This document shows positions 9,482 to 18,728 of a DNA stretch of 64,000 nucleotides, piece by piece. The stretch comes from Pseudorhizobium xiangyangii. GTDB lineage: Bacteria; Pseudomonadota; Alphaproteobacteria; Rhizobiales; Rhizobiaceae. The notes beneath the pieces are model-generated. The model saw only the letters and a program-made list of their open reading frames with translations, ran no database searches and was not told where the DNA came from. A program made the translations under genes and the position numbers. Positions within the stretch are counted from its first letter, which is position 1; each line of letters begins with the position of its first letter. The stretch is from positions 124,001 to 188,000 of the forward strand of contig NZ_JAJAWH010000001.1 of NCBI RefSeq assembly GCF_020531965.1, given 5' to 3'.

Positions 9482-9579
9482 GTTGAACACTCAGTGGTGC
9501 CGATGCACGGAGGAGGCATCCGTATCCAGGCGCGGCAAAGACTTCTATAGTCCAAGCCGGATTCGGGTGGCGGCAGGGA

Positions 9580-10632
9580 ATGGACGAAAGCAACACGAAC
9601 AAGATGTCCAAGCTGCCTCAGGCAGCCCGGGAGCGGCCAACGCTCAAGACGATCGCCTACATGACCGGGCTCGGGATCACCACGGTCTCACGTGCCCTGA
9701 AGGACGCGCCGGATATCGGCGCGGACACCAAGGAGCGCGTCCGGCTGGTCGCCAACCAGCTCGGCTATCAGCCAAACCGTGCCGGCGTGCGCCTCAGAAC
9801 GGGCAAGACCAATGTCATCGCGCTGGTCCTCAGCATCGAGGAAGAGCTGATGGGCTTCACCAGCCAGATGGTGTTCGGCATTTCCGAAGTACTGGCAGGC
9901 ACCCAATACCACCTCGTGCTAACCCCGCATTCGCACCAGAAAGACCCGATGGTGCCGGTCCGCTACATCCTGGATACCGGTTCTGCCGACGGCGTGATCA
10001 TCTCCAGGGTGACGCCGGACGATCCGCGGGTCCGGCTGATGAGCGAGCGCAACATGCCGTTTGCGACCCATGGCCGAACCGACATGGGGATCGACCACCC
10101 GTTCCACGACTTCGACAACGAGGCGTTTACCTATCAGGCGGTTGAAAAGCTCGCCGCCAAGGGCCGTCGGCGTATCGCCCTTCTGCCACCGCCGGCCACC
10201 CTCTCCTTCTACCTGCACAGCCGCACCGGATTCGAACGCGGCCTTTCAGATTTCGGCGCCACCGAGGTTGCCCTGGGGCGGATCAGTACGGAGACGCCGC
10301 TCGGCGACATCCGAACCTATGCGGAAAGGATGATGGGTTCCGCAAATGCGCCTGATGGCATCATTTCGATCAGCGGAAGCTCGACCATCGCGCTGGTGGC
10401 CGGCATCGAGGCGGCCGGCAAGAAGCTCGGACTGGACGTCGATCTTGTCTCCAAGCAGTCGGCCGATTTCCTCAACTGGATCCGTCCTGAAATCCATACG
10501 ATGAACGAGGATGTGCGGCTGTCGGGCCGGGAACTCGCAAAGGCCGTGATCGCGCGGATAGACGGCGTGGCCCCGGAACTGTTGCAGAGCATCAGCCAGC
10601 CCGCCTGGTCCTCCATGGGACCGACGGACTGA
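9580..10632 (+). CDS. LacI-family transcriptional regulator of the sugar operon
   Basis: A 350-residue LacI/GalR protein. The helix-turn-helix [20 protein letters not shown] is at about residues 21-40 and the hinge helix region ([19 protein letters not shown]) at about 60-78, followed by a periplasmic-binding-protein-like effector domain. It is divergent from the transporter operon and shares its control region, so it probably represses that operon and itself, released by a sugar ligand. The gene ends just before a strong bidirectional terminator. Confidence 0.93.
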   Translation: MDESNTNKMSKLPQAARERPTLKTIAYMTGLGITTVSRALKDAPDIGADTKERVRLVANQLGYQPNRAGVRLRTGKTNVIALVLSIEEELMGFTSQMVFGISEVLAGTQYHLVLTPHSHQKDPMVPVRYILDTGSADGVIISRVTPDDPRVRLMSERNMPFATHGRTDMGIDHPFHDFDNEAFTYQAVEKLAAKGRRRIALLPPPATLSFYLHSRTGFERGLSDFGATEVALGRISTETPLGDIRTYAERMMGSANAPDGIISISGSSTIALVAGIEAAGKKLGLDVDLVSKQSADFLNWIRPEIHTMNEDVRLSGRELAKAVIARIDGVAPELLQSISQPAWSSMGPTD

Positions 10633-10666
10633 TACGCGCCAAGTTTGAATTGCTGAAGCTTCACAT

Positions 10667-10695
10667 AAAAAACCCGCCACAAGGGCGGGTTTTTT
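10667..10695. terminator. Bidirectional rho-independent terminator
   Basis: A perfect 12-bp stem (AAAAAACCCGCC pairing with GGCGGGTTTTTT) with a 5-nt loop, giving a T-run on both strands. It lies between the convergent LacI-type gene and gnd and can end both transcripts. Confidence 0.93.
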
Positions 10696-10711
10696 ATTAG
10701 CATTGTTGCAT

Positions 10712-12142
10712 TCAGCTCTGATTGAGGCCGCTGCCCCATGGGCCGTGCGGGCGATCCACCCCGTCCACACGCTCGAAGCCGTGGGCGCCGAAGAAATCGC
10801 GCTGTGCCTGGATGAGGTTTGCCGTACCACGACCGCGACGATAGGCGTCGAAGTAGGATAGTGCCGACGAAAGCGCCGGAACCGGCAGACCCGACAGGAC
10901 TGCATAGGATACGACGCGGCGCAGGGCGCCGTCCGTCTCCTTCACCATCTGCGAGAAGGCAGGCGTGACAATCAGGTTTGCGACATCCGGGTCCTTCGTG
11001 AAGGCCGAGGTGATCTCGTCGAGGAACTGCGAACGGATGATGCAGCCGGCACGCCAGATCCGCGCGATCGTCGGCATCGGCAGGTTCCAGTTGTATTCCG
11101 TCGAAGCCGCGGACATCACGGCAAAGCCCTGGGCATAGGCCCCGATCTTGGCGGCGAGAAGCGCGTTTTCGAGGTCTGCGAGGAAGGCAGCGCGATCCTT
11201 GGGAGCCTCCGCCAGAACCGGAACACCGAGGATCTTCTCGGCGGCTTCGCGCTCAGGCTTCTGCGACGACAGGATGCGGCCGGCAACGGCTGCTTCGATG
11301 GCAGTGGCGGCGACGCCCATGTTCTGGGCTTCGATGACCGACCACTTGCCGGTACCCTTCTGGCCGGCGCGGTCGACGATCATGTCGACCATCGGCTTGC
11401 CGGAAACGGGATCCGTCGCCTTGAGCACCTTTTCGCTGATTTCGGTCAGGTAGGAGTTGAGACGGCCGGTATTCCACTTGCCGAACACCTCACCGATCTC
11501 GGAGGCGCTCATGCCAAGACCGTCACGCAGGATGCCGTAGATTTCGGCGATCATCTGCATGTCGGCATATTCGATGCCGTTGTGGATCGTTTTCACGAAG
11601 TGACCCGCGCCGTTCTCGCCGAGCCAGGCAACGCAAGGATCGTCGTTGAATTTTGCGGAAATGGAGGTCAGCACCTTCTCGACGCGCTTCCAGCTCTCTT
11701 CCTTGCCGCCGACCATGATCGACGGACCATGGCGTGCACCTTCTTCACCGCCGGACACGCCCATGCCGATGAAGGTCAGCCCGCTGTCCTTGAGATTGTC
11801 GAAGCGGCGCATCGTGTCGCGGAAATTGGCATTGCCGGCGTCGATCATGATGTCGCCTGCGGACAGATAGGGCTTCAGCGCTTCCATCTGCTGGTCGACC
11901 GGCTCACCGGCCTTGATCATGATGATGATCGGCCGTGGCGGGCGGATCGAAGCGACGAACTGCTCCAGCGTTTCGCAGGGAATGATCTGCCCCTGCAGGT
12001 CACCAGCCTCTGCGTAGAATTTCCGCGTTGCCTCGGGGCTGCGGTTGAAGACCGCGATGCGGTTGCCTTTCTCGGCGATATTGAGCGAGAGGTTCGAACC
12101 CATGACGCCGAGCCCGATAAGGCCGATTTCTGCCTGTTCCAC
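10712..12142 (-). CDS. gnd: 6-phosphogluconate dehydrogenase, decarboxylating
   Basis: Oxidatively decarboxylates 6-phosphogluconate to ribulose 5-phosphate with NADP in the pentose phosphate pathway. The protein is 476 residues, the usual length of the long-form enzyme. It has the dinucleotide motif GLGVMGSNLSLN near the N-terminus, the substrate signature SGGEEGARHGPS and the catalytic segment HFVKTIHNGIEYADMQ. A GTG at 12142 is taken as start because GGAGG precedes it by 7 nt; an in-frame ATG 19 codons earlier has no such site and would add residues not seen in the family. It ends before the shared terminator. Confidence 0.96.
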   Translation of the reverse strand: MEQAEIGLIGLGVMGSNLSLNIAEKGNRIAVFNRSPEATRKFYAEAGDLQGQIIPCETLEQFVASIRPPRPIIIMIKAGEPVDQQMEALKPYLSAGDIMIDAGNANFRDTMRRFDNLKDSGLTFIGMGVSGGEEGARHGPSIMVGGKEESWKRVEKVLTSISAKFNDDPCVAWLGENGAGHFVKTIHNGIEYADMQMIAEIYGILRDGLGMSASEIGEVFGKWNTGRLNSYLTEISEKVLKATDPVSGKPMVDMIVDRAGQKGTGKWSVIEAQNMGVAATAIEAAVAGRILSSQKPEREAAEKILGVPVLAEAPKDRAAFLADLENALLAAKIGAYAQGFAVMSAASTEYNWNLPMPTIARIWRAGCIIRSQFLDEITSAFTKDPDVANLIVTPAFSQMVKETDGALRRVVSYAVLSGLPVPALSSALSYFDAYRRGRGTANLIQAQRDFFGAHGFERVDGVDRPHGPWGSGLNQS

Positions 12143-12234
12143 GGAAGTGCCTCCATTTTCATTCGGCGCTGTTTTGGCACCCCGAATAGCAAACGGCAAG
12201 GCTCAAACGATTAAATTGAAATGATATCAGCTTG

Positions 12235-12390
12235 TCAGACAGGGGGACGATCGTCGTCGTCATCGATCGCCCGCCAGGCGGCACCGTCCATATCCTCGTA
12301 CTGACCACTCTTCAAAGACCAGAGGAAGGCAAGCAACCCCATACCACCCAGAAAAAGCGCAATCGGGATGAAATAGACGAGAATATTCAT
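12235..12390 (-). CDS. fixS: cbb3 oxidase maturation protein FixS/CcoS
   Basis: A 51-residue protein: one N-terminal membrane helix (VYFIPIALFLGGMGLLAFLW), the family's KSGQYEDMDGAAWR segment and an acidic tail DDDDD. CcoS-type proteins are needed to insert haem and copper into the cbb3 oxidase. The ATG overlaps the stop of fixI by 4 nt (ATGA), so it is the last gene of fixGHIS and is translationally coupled. Confidence 0.93.
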   Translation of the reverse strand: MNILVYFIPIALFLGGMGLLAFLWSLKSGQYEDMDGAAWRAIDDDDDRPPV

Positions 12391-14681
12391 GCCAGCTTCG
12401 CCTCCGCCGGAACAGTGTGAGCCTGTCCCATTGGTGCAAGGCCGATTTCCGTCCTGGCCATGCTGTTTAGCCTGAGAGCATTCGCGACCACGATGATCGA
12501 GGACGTGGACATGGCGACAGCGGCGATCAGCGGCGTTGCGTAGCCGGCCAGTGCGATGGGAACAGCGAAAACGTTGTAGCCGATGGCCAGAGCAAAGTTC
12601 TGGCGGATAAGGCGACCGGCCCGCTTCGACACCTCTATGGCCAAGGGCACGGCGTTCAGGCTGTCGTGCATGAACACGAAATCGGCAGCCTGCCGGCCCA
12701 CATCGGCAGCCGTGGCGGGCGCTATGGACACATGCGCGGCGGCAAGAGCCGGCGCGTCGTTGATGCCGTCACCCACCATAAGAACCCTGTTCCGGTTTCG
12801 ACCAAGTTCCTCGACAGCATCCACCTTGTCGCGAGGAGAAAGCTCCGCACGCCACAGGGCGACATCGAGGCGCCGGGCCAAGGCCTCCACGACAGGGGCA
12901 CGATCACCCGACAGAATGCCGGTCGCAAATTCCGCATCGCTCAAGGCCGCGACCGCATTCTGGGCGTCGGGACGAATGGCATCCTCGAACCGGAAGCAGG
13001 CGAGTTCTTTCTCGTCCAACGACAGGACAACCTCGGAAGCCGTGCCTGTCTCGGCGGCGCTGCCGCAGGCAAAAACCCGGTTGCCCAGGCGATAGACGCC
13101 TTCCTCGGTGCGGGCTTCCAACCCCTGGCCCGGCAATTCGGAAACCCCGGAAAACATCGTCACGGCTCCCGGGACACTTCCGTGGAGCGCCTGCGAAAGC
13201 GGATGACGGGAATGGACGGCGAGACCGCCGGCGATTTCGAAATAGGCCGGCTTCACCTCCTGCGCGTTGATCAGCCGCGGGCGACCGAGCGTCAGCGTTC
13301 CGGTCTTGTCGAACAGGACCGTGTCGATCTCCGCCAGACGTTCCATGGCCGAACCATCCTTGACCATCACGCCGTTCCTGAAGAGCCTGCCGGCGGCAAC
13401 GACCTGCACGACAGGCACAGCAAGACCCAGCGCGCATGGGCAGGTGATGATGAGGACCGCGACGGCGACGAGCATGGCCTGCTTCCAGTCACCGCCGAAA
13501 ATACCCCAGGAGAAAAATGCGATCAGTGCCAGCAGGTGAACGGCCGGCGAATAGAGCTGCGCCGCGCGGTCGGCGATCCGCCGGTAACGTGCCCTGCCCC
13601 CTTCGGCGGCCTCCATCAGCAAAATGACTTCGGCGAGGAAGGAATCCCTGGCCGCGGCCGTCGCGCGAACCACCATGGAGCCCGTGAGGTTGAGCGTGCC
13701 CCCCTGCACGGCGCCACCGGGGCCGACCCCGACCGGCGCGCTTTCTCCATTGACGATCGACAGGTCCAGGTCGCTTCTGCCACTCTCCACCTCGCCGTCG
13801 ACCGGAATGCGCTCGCCTGCGGCGATCATCAAACGGTCACCGGGACGGATGTCCTCGACCGGTCTGTATTCGCGCCCGCCGTCCTCAAGCATCACCATGG
13901 CACCGCGTGGTGACAGGCGCGCAAGGCCGCTGATTGCCGCACGAGCGCGGTCGCGCATAACGTGATCGAGCGTACGGCCGATCAGCAGGAAGAACAGCAG
14001 CGTGACGGTAGCATCGAACCATGCGTGATCCCCATGGTGCATCGTCTCCCAGAGCGATACGACATAGGAGAGCGTGATCGCCAGCGCGATCGGCACATCC
14101 ATGTTGGTGCGGCCATGCCTGATTGCATTCCACGCGGACTGGTAGAAGAAGCGCCCGGCATAGACGAGCGCCGGGGCGGCTATCATTGCGGAGATCCAGT
14201 GAAACAGGTCTCTCGTCGAAGCATCCGCACCCGACCATACCGAGACGGAGAGAAGCATGATGTTGGTGGCGGCGAACCCGGATACGGCAACGGCGCGGAT
14301 CAGGTCGCGCTGCAGCTTGTCACCCGCATCGTCCGCCATGGTGAAGAGATGTGCGTCGTAGCCCGTGGCGTTCACGATCGTCCGGACAAGATCGACAGGA
14401 TCGGTGACGCGACCGTCCACCTGCTCCTTCCAGACGATGGATACGCGCTTGGTTGACAGGTTGACGCGCGCCCTCTCTACCTCCGCAAACGCGTGAAGCG
14501 CCTTCTCGATCGTGCTGATGCAGGCGCCGCAATAGACACCCGGCACACCGAGATCGGTCTGTCGCAAGCCGGGTTGGATGGTGCGGCTGGACAAGATCAG
14601 TTCCTCGGTAGACGGCAGCGCATGCCTCAACCGGTCAAGTTCGACAGCCCCCTCGGTGCCAGGCGCACAGCAGACAGTCAT
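12387..14681 (-). CDS. fixI: Copper-transporting P1B-type ATPase FixI/CcoI
   Basis: A 764-residue P-type ATPase that supplies copper for cbb3 oxidase assembly. A cytosolic metal-binding domain carries CGAC at residues 51-54; the membrane metal site CPC is at 414-416; the phosphorylated Asp is in DKTGT (458-462); the hinge motif GDGINDAPAL and the HP motif (SRHPLSQAL) are also present. The actuator-domain loop reads NGES rather than the usual TGES; the catalytic Glu is kept. The extra N-terminal Cys pair (TVCC) is common in FixI proteins. Both ends overlap neighbours by 4 nt (fixH upstream, fixS downstream). Confidence 0.96.
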   Translation of the reverse strand: MTVCCAPGTEGAVELDRLRHALPSTEELILSSRTIQPGLRQTDLGVPGVYCGACISTIEKALHAFAEVERARVNLSTKRVSIVWKEQVDGRVTDPVDLVRTIVNATGYDAHLFTMADDAGDKLQRDLIRAVAVSGFAATNIMLLSVSVWSGADASTRDLFHWISAMIAAPALVYAGRFFYQSAWNAIRHGRTNMDVPIALAITLSYVVSLWETMHHGDHAWFDATVTLLFFLLIGRTLDHVMRDRARAAISGLARLSPRGAMVMLEDGGREYRPVEDIRPGDRLMIAAGERIPVDGEVESGRSDLDLSIVNGESAPVGVGPGGAVQGGTLNLTGSMVVRATAAARDSFLAEVILLMEAAEGGRARYRRIADRAAQLYSPAVHLLALIAFFSWGIFGGDWKQAMLVAVAVLIITCPCALGLAVPVVQVVAAGRLFRNGVMVKDGSAMERLAEIDTVLFDKTGTLTLGRPRLINAQEVKPAYFEIAGGLAVHSRHPLSQALHGSVPGAVTMFSGVSELPGQGLEARTEEGVYRLGNRVFACGSAAETGTASEVVLSLDEKELACFRFEDAIRPDAQNAVAALSDAEFATGILSGDRAPVVEALARRLDVALWRAELSPRDKVDAVEELGRNRNRVLMVGDGINDAPALAAAHVSIAPATAADVGRQAADFVFMHDSLNAVPLAIEVSKRAGRLIRQNFALAIGYNVFAVPIALAGYATPLIAAVAMSTSSIIVVANALRLNSMARTEIGLAPMGQAHTVPAEAKLA

Positions 14682-15172
14682 CGTGCTGCTCCGTCGACCG
14701 TGACGCGCTCGGTATCGTAAAGTATCCGCTGGCCGCCCGACACCGCGTCGGCCTCCACGATCCAGGTGCCAGGCGCAACGTCGTGACGTGCGGCAAAAAC
14801 ACCGATGGCCATCGGTTCCAGGGTCAGCTCGAAATCCTGCTCCTCGCCCACCGGACGCTTGAACTTGAGAGTGACCGTATCCGCTTCGATGGATCCCTCT
14901 GTCGGGTGCGAGATCTCATAGCGGATGTCCGATCCATCCATGCTCAGCTTGCCGACGACGCCTGACGCTGCAAGCGCCTTGGCTTCCGCCACCTTGCCGT
15001 TGAATTCCTGGCTGGCGATGTAGGTGTTCTTGACCACCAACCCGCTCCAGGTCTGGGTCGCCTGCCAAGCCATGTAGAAGTTGACGGAGACGATGACCCC
15101 GAAGAACAGCGTCATGGCGCCCAGCATGTGCCAACCGGTGAATACGAATTCCTTGCGGGGCGTGGTGCTCAT
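14678..15172 (-). CDS. fixH: FixH family protein
   Basis: A 164-residue protein with one N-terminal membrane anchor (about residues 15-35, MLGAMTLFFGVIVSVNFYM) and a periplasmic beta-rich domain with the LTLEPMAIG and APGTWIVEADA segments of the FixH/CcoH family. It is required for cbb3 oxidase assembly, probably with FixI in copper delivery. Its start overlaps the stop of fixG by 4 nt and its stop overlaps the start of fixI by 4 nt. Confidence 0.94.
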   Translation of the reverse strand: MSTTPRKEFVFTGWHMLGAMTLFFGVIVSVNFYMAWQATQTWSGLVVKNTYIASQEFNGKVAEAKALAASGVVGKLSMDGSDIRYEISHPTEGSIEADTVTLKFKRPVGEEQDFELTLEPMAIGVFAARHDVAPGTWIVEADAVSGGQRILYDTERVTVDGAAR

Positions 15173-16746
15173 TTCTTTCCCTCGGGACTATTGAACGTTG
15201 CGTTGTAGCGATCGTGCTCATGGCTCGAACGGTCTTCGGCGATGAAGCTGAAGCTCTCGTTGCCATCCGGCAGCGCGCGGGCGGGCACGGTGACGAAGAC
15301 CTTCAAGGTGGTAGCCTTGTCGGGATCCACAGAGACGGCGAACAGGCGACCATCGTCGCTTGAGAGGCCGTTGATCTTCATCGTCGCATCCGGCAGGCCG
15401 TCCAGCGACAACAGGATCGTCCGTGGCTCGGGGATCATGTTCAGGAGCCGGATCGTGTAGCCGTTACGGATCGACCCGTCCGACTCCAGGACATACTGCG
15501 GGTTCCGGTCATGGAGGACATTCACCTCCAGCCGGTCGCGGTTGAGAAGCGCGATCAGCATGGCGACCCCAACCGCGGACCAGACGCCCATGTAGAGCAG
15601 CGTGCGGGCGCGAAAAATGATGCGCCAATCGAAGTGGCGGACCTGATCGACGAAACTGCCGTCGGCATCGCGCACCTTTTTCGGGTTGATCCGCGTCGTG
15701 CCGTTATCCGTCGCCAGTTCCATGTTGGATTGGTACTCGTTCAACGTCGCATAGGCGATCAGGCCGCGCGGCTTGCCGATCTTGTCCATGACGCTGTCGC
15801 AGGCATCGATGCACAGCGCGCAGGTTATGCAGGCAAGCTGCTGGCCGTCGCGAATGTCGATACCCATCGGGCAGACCGCCACACAGGCGTTGCAATCGAC
15901 GCAGTCGCCGACAGGCTCGCCGGCCGCCGCCAGCTTCTTGGCGTGACGGTTGCGGGGCTCGCCCCGCCAGTCGTTGTAGGTGACGACCAGGGAATCATCA
16001 TCAAGCATCGCCGCCTGAATGCGCGGCCACGGACACATGTAGATGCAGACCTGCTCGCGCAAAAGCCCGCCGAACACGTAGGTGATCGACGCCAGCACGG
16101 CGATGGTCGAATAGGCGACAAGGGCCGCGTTGCCGACGACGACATCATAGGCAAGCGTCGGAGCATCGGCGAAATAAAAGATCCACGCACCACCCGTCGA
16201 GACCGAGATAGCCATCCAGATCGCGTGCTTGAAGACGCGCTTGCGGATCTTATCGAACGTCCAGGGACCGGCATCGAGCTTCATGCGGGCATTGCGATCC
16301 CCCTCGATCCAGCCTTCCACGAGCAGAAACAGATCCACCCAGACCGTCTGCGGACAGGTATATCCGCACCAGGCGCGACCGACTGCCGATGTCACCAGGA
16401 AGAGACCGAAGCCCGCCATGACGAGGAGGCCGGCAACATAGAAGAATTCCTGCGGCCAGATTTCGATGAAGAAAAAGTAGAAACGGCGATTGGCGAGATC
16501 GACCAGCACGGCCTGATCGGGCGCATAGGGTCCACGGTCCCAGCGAATCCACGGCGTCAGGTAGTAGATGCCGAGCGTGATCAGCATCACCAGCCACTTG
16601 AAGCGCCGGAAGCGACCTTCGGCACGTTTCGGGAAGATCTTCCTGCGCGATTCGTAAAGCGCCCCGCGCGCACTACCCTCATCAGCCGAATCGGAATCCT
16701 GCCCACTTGCGTCGACATTCAGGTGTTCGGCAGTGTAAAGGTTCAT
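15169..16746 (-). CDS. fixG: cbb3 oxidase accessory iron-sulfur protein FixG/CcoG
   Basis: About 525 residues: several membrane helices, a two-cluster ferredoxin region (CVDCNACVAVCP and CITCALCIDACD) and a C-terminal periplasmic Ig-like domain. CcoG acts as a cupric reductase in cbb3 assembly. The open frame extends 57 codons upstream, but the ATG at 16746 is preferred because the family-conserved KIFPKRAEGRFR segment follows at a normal distance and an anaerobox lies 52 nt upstream, leaving room for a promoter only with this start. First gene of fixGHIS. Confidence 0.94.
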   Translation of the reverse strand: MNLYTAEHLNVDASGQDSDSADEGSARGALYESRRKIFPKRAEGRFRRFKWLVMLITLGIYYLTPWIRWDRGPYAPDQAVLVDLANRRFYFFFIEIWPQEFFYVAGLLVMAGFGLFLVTSAVGRAWCGYTCPQTVWVDLFLLVEGWIEGDRNARMKLDAGPWTFDKIRKRVFKHAIWMAISVSTGGAWIFYFADAPTLAYDVVVGNAALVAYSTIAVLASITYVFGGLLREQVCIYMCPWPRIQAAMLDDDSLVVTYNDWRGEPRNRHAKKLAAAGEPVGDCVDCNACVAVCPMGIDIRDGQQLACITCALCIDACDSVMDKIGKPRGLIAYATLNEYQSNMELATDNGTTRINPKKVRDADGSFVDQVRHFDWRIIFRARTLLYMGVWSAVGVAMLIALLNRDRLEVNVLHDRNPQYVLESDGSIRNGYTIRLLNMIPEPRTILLSLDGLPDATMKINGLSSDDGRLFAVSVDPDKATTLKVFVTVPARALPDGNESFSFIAEDRSSHEHDRYNATFNSPEGKK

Positions 16747-16798
16747 GGCGCAGTTCCACTTCTTTACCCGCTTGTCCCATCGGAAGCCCCACGCATCC

Positions 16799-16812
16799 TT
16801 GACATAAATCAA
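16799..16812. promoter_or_regulatory. Anaerobox (FNR/FixK site) upstream of fixG
   Basis: TTGACATAAATCAA matches the FNR/FixK consensus TTGAT-N4-ATCAA at 9 of 10 positions. Its centre is 59 nt from the fixG start codon, so a class II promoter (site at about -41) would give a leader of about 18 nt. It is also 57 nt upstream of the divergent SRPBCC gene's proposed TTG start and could act in both directions. Confidence 0.8.
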
Positions 16813-16868
16813 GCTGCGGAGAAGTCTTGCCGCGCTCATTGTCGCAGGCTCACAGTCCGGAGTGCAAG

Positions 16869-17297
16869 TTGCCCACAACAGAAGTGAAGATAATTCACGT
16901 GTCGATCGATGTGCCATGGCGCATCGTGTACGATTTTGCGCACCGCCCCGAGAGCATGCCGCAGTGGGCTGCAGGCCTTGCTTCCGGCCTGACGCGGGAC
17001 GGCGACGAATGGATCGCCGACGGCGGGCCGGTGGGTAATGTTCGCGTGCGATTTGTCCCGCCGAACATCTTCGGCGTGATCGACCACGAGGTGGCCCTGC
17101 CGAATGGAACCGTGGTCCACAATTCGCTCCGGATCGTGCCGAATGGCGATGGCGCCGAGGTCATGTTCACGCTTCTGCGCCAGCCGGACATGGACGTTGC
17201 GGCATTCCAGGCCGATGCCAAAGCCGTGCAGCATGATTTGCAGACGCTGAAGACATTGATGGAGACGACCCAGAAGGAGCAAGCCGGTGGGCACTAA
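16869..17297 (+). CDS. SRPBCC family protein (START-like ligand-binding fold)
   Basis: About 142 residues with the pattern of the SRPBCC/polyketide-cyclase fold: VKIIHVSIDVPWRIVYDFAHRPESMPQWA at the N-terminus and a long C-terminal amphipathic helix. The function is unknown; members bind hydrophobic ligands or act as small enzymes. The TTG at 16869 is chosen because GGAG lies 6 nt upstream and the protein then starts at the conserved fold; an ATG at 16827 in frame is possible. It overlaps the next gene by 11 nt and lies divergent from fixG across the anaerobox. Confidence 0.75.
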   Translation: MPTTEVKIIHVSIDVPWRIVYDFAHRPESMPQWAAGLASGLTRDGDEWIADGGPVGNVRVRFVPPNIFGVIDHEVALPNGTVVHNSLRIVPNGDGAEVMFTLLRQPDMDVAAFQADAKAVQHDLQTLKTLMETTQKEQAGGH

Positions 17298-17643
17298 GGG
17301 CGCGGACAGGAAAATCGACTATGTCGAGCTCAACGTACAGGATATCGAGCGAGCAAAGGCCTTTTATGGCGACGCATTCGGCTGGACGTTCACTGACTAC
17401 GGACCGGACTACTGCGAGTTCCAGGACGGACGGCTGACAGGGGGATTCGCCAGGAGCCATACGGTGACTTCCAAGGGAGGCGCTCTGGTCATCCTGTTCG
17501 CGGATGATCTCGACGATATCCGTGCCAGCGTGGAGAAGGCCGGCGGGCACATCTCTCGCCCGATCTTCCCGTTTCCCGGCGGACGGCGGTTCCACTTCGT
17601 CGACCCGGAAGGATACGAACTCGGCGTCTGGTCGGATAAATAA
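17287..17643 (+). CDS. VOC family protein (glyoxalase/bleomycin-resistance fold)
   Basis: 118 residues with the betaalphabetabetabeta VOC pattern: KIDYVELNVQDIERAKAFYGDAFGW at the start and FHFVDPEGYELGVWSDK at the end, the latter containing the typical DPEGxxxGVW motif with a metal-ligand position. It begins with GTG at 17287 inside the end of the SRPBCC gene, so the two are co-translated. Many such pairs occur in Rhizobiales; the substrate is unknown. Confidence 0.85.
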   Translation: MGTKGADRKIDYVELNVQDIERAKAFYGDAFGWTFTDYGPDYCEFQDGRLTGGFARSHTVTSKGGALVILFADDLDDIRASVEKAGGHISRPIFPFPGGRRFHFVDPEGYELGVWSDK

Positions 17644-17645
17644 AC

Positions 17646-17674
17646 GAAGGGCCGCGCCATGAGCGCGGCCCTTC
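17646..17674. terminator. Hairpin between convergent VOC gene and fixP
   Basis: A perfect 12-bp stem GAAGGGCCGCGC / GCGCGGCCCTTC with a 5-nt loop. It follows the VOC stop codon by 3 nt and fixP by 23 nt on the other strand. No long T-run is present on either side, so it may be a weak terminator or an mRNA end protector. Confidence 0.7.
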
Positions 17675-17697
17675 TCTGGATTAGAGATCGAGCAGGC

Positions 17698-18561
17698 CTA
17701 CTCGCCCCCACCCAGCGAATGCACGTAGACGGCAAGCTGCTTGACCGTTTCGCTGCTGAGACGGGCATTCCAGGCCGGCATGACGCCATGCTTGGGAGCC
17801 TGGATCTGACGGGCGATCTCTGCTTCACCCTCCGCCTTCAGCCAGATGGCGTCAGCAAGGTTCGGCGCACCGAGATCACGGTTGCCTTCGGCACTCTCGC
17901 CATGGCAGGACGCGCAATTATCCGCGTAGAGCTGCTTGCCCGGCTCGATCATCGAAGCATCCCGCGGCGTGCCGCTGAGGCTGACGACATAGGCAGCAAC
18001 CTGACGGACCTCTTCCGGTTGCAGGATGTCCATGAAAGCGGGCATGTCGGAGATCCGCGTATCGGCATCCACGGTGTCGCGAACGCCGTGCGCGATCGTC
18101 TGGTAGATCGCGTTGATATCGCCGCCCCACAGCCATTCGTCATCGTTGAGGTTCGGATAGCCCTGGCTGCCCACCGCGCCCGTACCGTGGCACTGGACGC
18201 AGTTGACGCGGAACGCCGATGCGCCGCCGGCCGTGGCGAACTGGGCCAGCTGCGGATCCGCCAGAATCTCCTCAAGCGAGACCTTGGAGATTTTCTCCAT
18301 GATGCCACCCTGGGCAAGCCTTGCACTCTCCATCTCTCCAGCCAGTTCGGCGCGGCTTGAATAGCCGAGCACGCCCTTGGTCGCCTCGTTCACCATCGGC
18401 CACGCCGGATAGAGGATCATGTAGGCGATGCCCCAGACGATCGTGCCGTAGAAGGTCCAAAGCCACCATCTCGGCATAGGGTTGTTCAGTTCGCGAATGC
18501 CATCCCATTCATGGCCCGTGGTCTCGACACCACTGAGTTCGTCAATGTGTTTCTCGGCCAT
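17698..18561 (-). CDS. fixP: cbb3 oxidase subunit III, dihaem cytochrome c FixP/CcoP
   Basis: A 287-residue protein with an N-terminal membrane anchor (about residues 32-54) and two c-type haem sites, CVQCH (about 120-124) and CASCH (about 216-220), each with a downstream Met-containing ligand region. It passes electrons from the bc1 complex/cytochrome c to FixO and FixN. It starts 3 nt after fixQ and is the last gene of fixNOQP. Confidence 0.97.
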   Translation of the reverse strand: MAEKHIDELSGVETTGHEWDGIRELNNPMPRWWLWTFYGTIVWGIAYMILYPAWPMVNEATKGVLGYSSRAELAGEMESARLAQGGIMEKISKVSLEEILADPQLAQFATAGGASAFRVNCVQCHGTGAVGSQGYPNLNDDEWLWGGDINAIYQTIAHGVRDTVDADTRISDMPAFMDILQPEEVRQVAAYVVSLSGTPRDASMIEPGKQLYADNCASCHGESAEGNRDLGAPNLADAIWLKAEGEAEIARQIQAPKHGVMPAWNARLSSETVKQLAVYVHSLGGGE

Positions 18562-18564
18562 GGA

Positions 18565-18717
18565 TCAATCCTCCTTCAGAGGGATTCGCGCAGCTTCGTC
18601 TGCCAGATGCTTGGCACTGGGACGAAAGACAAAGATGATGGCGCCGAGGAAGAACAGGACCATGCCGAGCAAGGCCCAACTGTCGGCGAATTGCCGCATA
18701 GCGGTGTAAGTTTCCAT
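18565..18717 (-). CDS. fixQ: cbb3 oxidase small subunit FixQ/CcoQ
   Basis: A 50-residue protein with one membrane helix (WALLGMVLFFLGAIIFVF) followed by RPSAKHLADEAARIPL, the usual FixQ tail. It stabilises the oxidase complex. It lies between fixO (11-nt gap) and fixP (3-nt gap). Confidence 0.93.
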   Translation of the reverse strand: METYTAMRQFADSWALLGMVLFFLGAIIFVFRPSAKHLADEAARIPLKED

Positions 18718-18728
18718 GCTTGGGCTCC

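Larger units (their letters stand above)
9175..9579. promoter_or_regulatory. Divergent control region of sugar operon and lacI-type gene
   Basis: A 405-nt non-coding region between the binding-protein gene (minus) and the LacI-family gene (plus). It is locally AT-rich at about 9240-9370, unlike the flanking genes. A TTGACA hexamer reading on the minus strand is at 9215-9220, just upstream of the first operator. Two similar palindromes lie at its two ends. No small ORF or structured RNA was evident. Confidence 0.7.
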
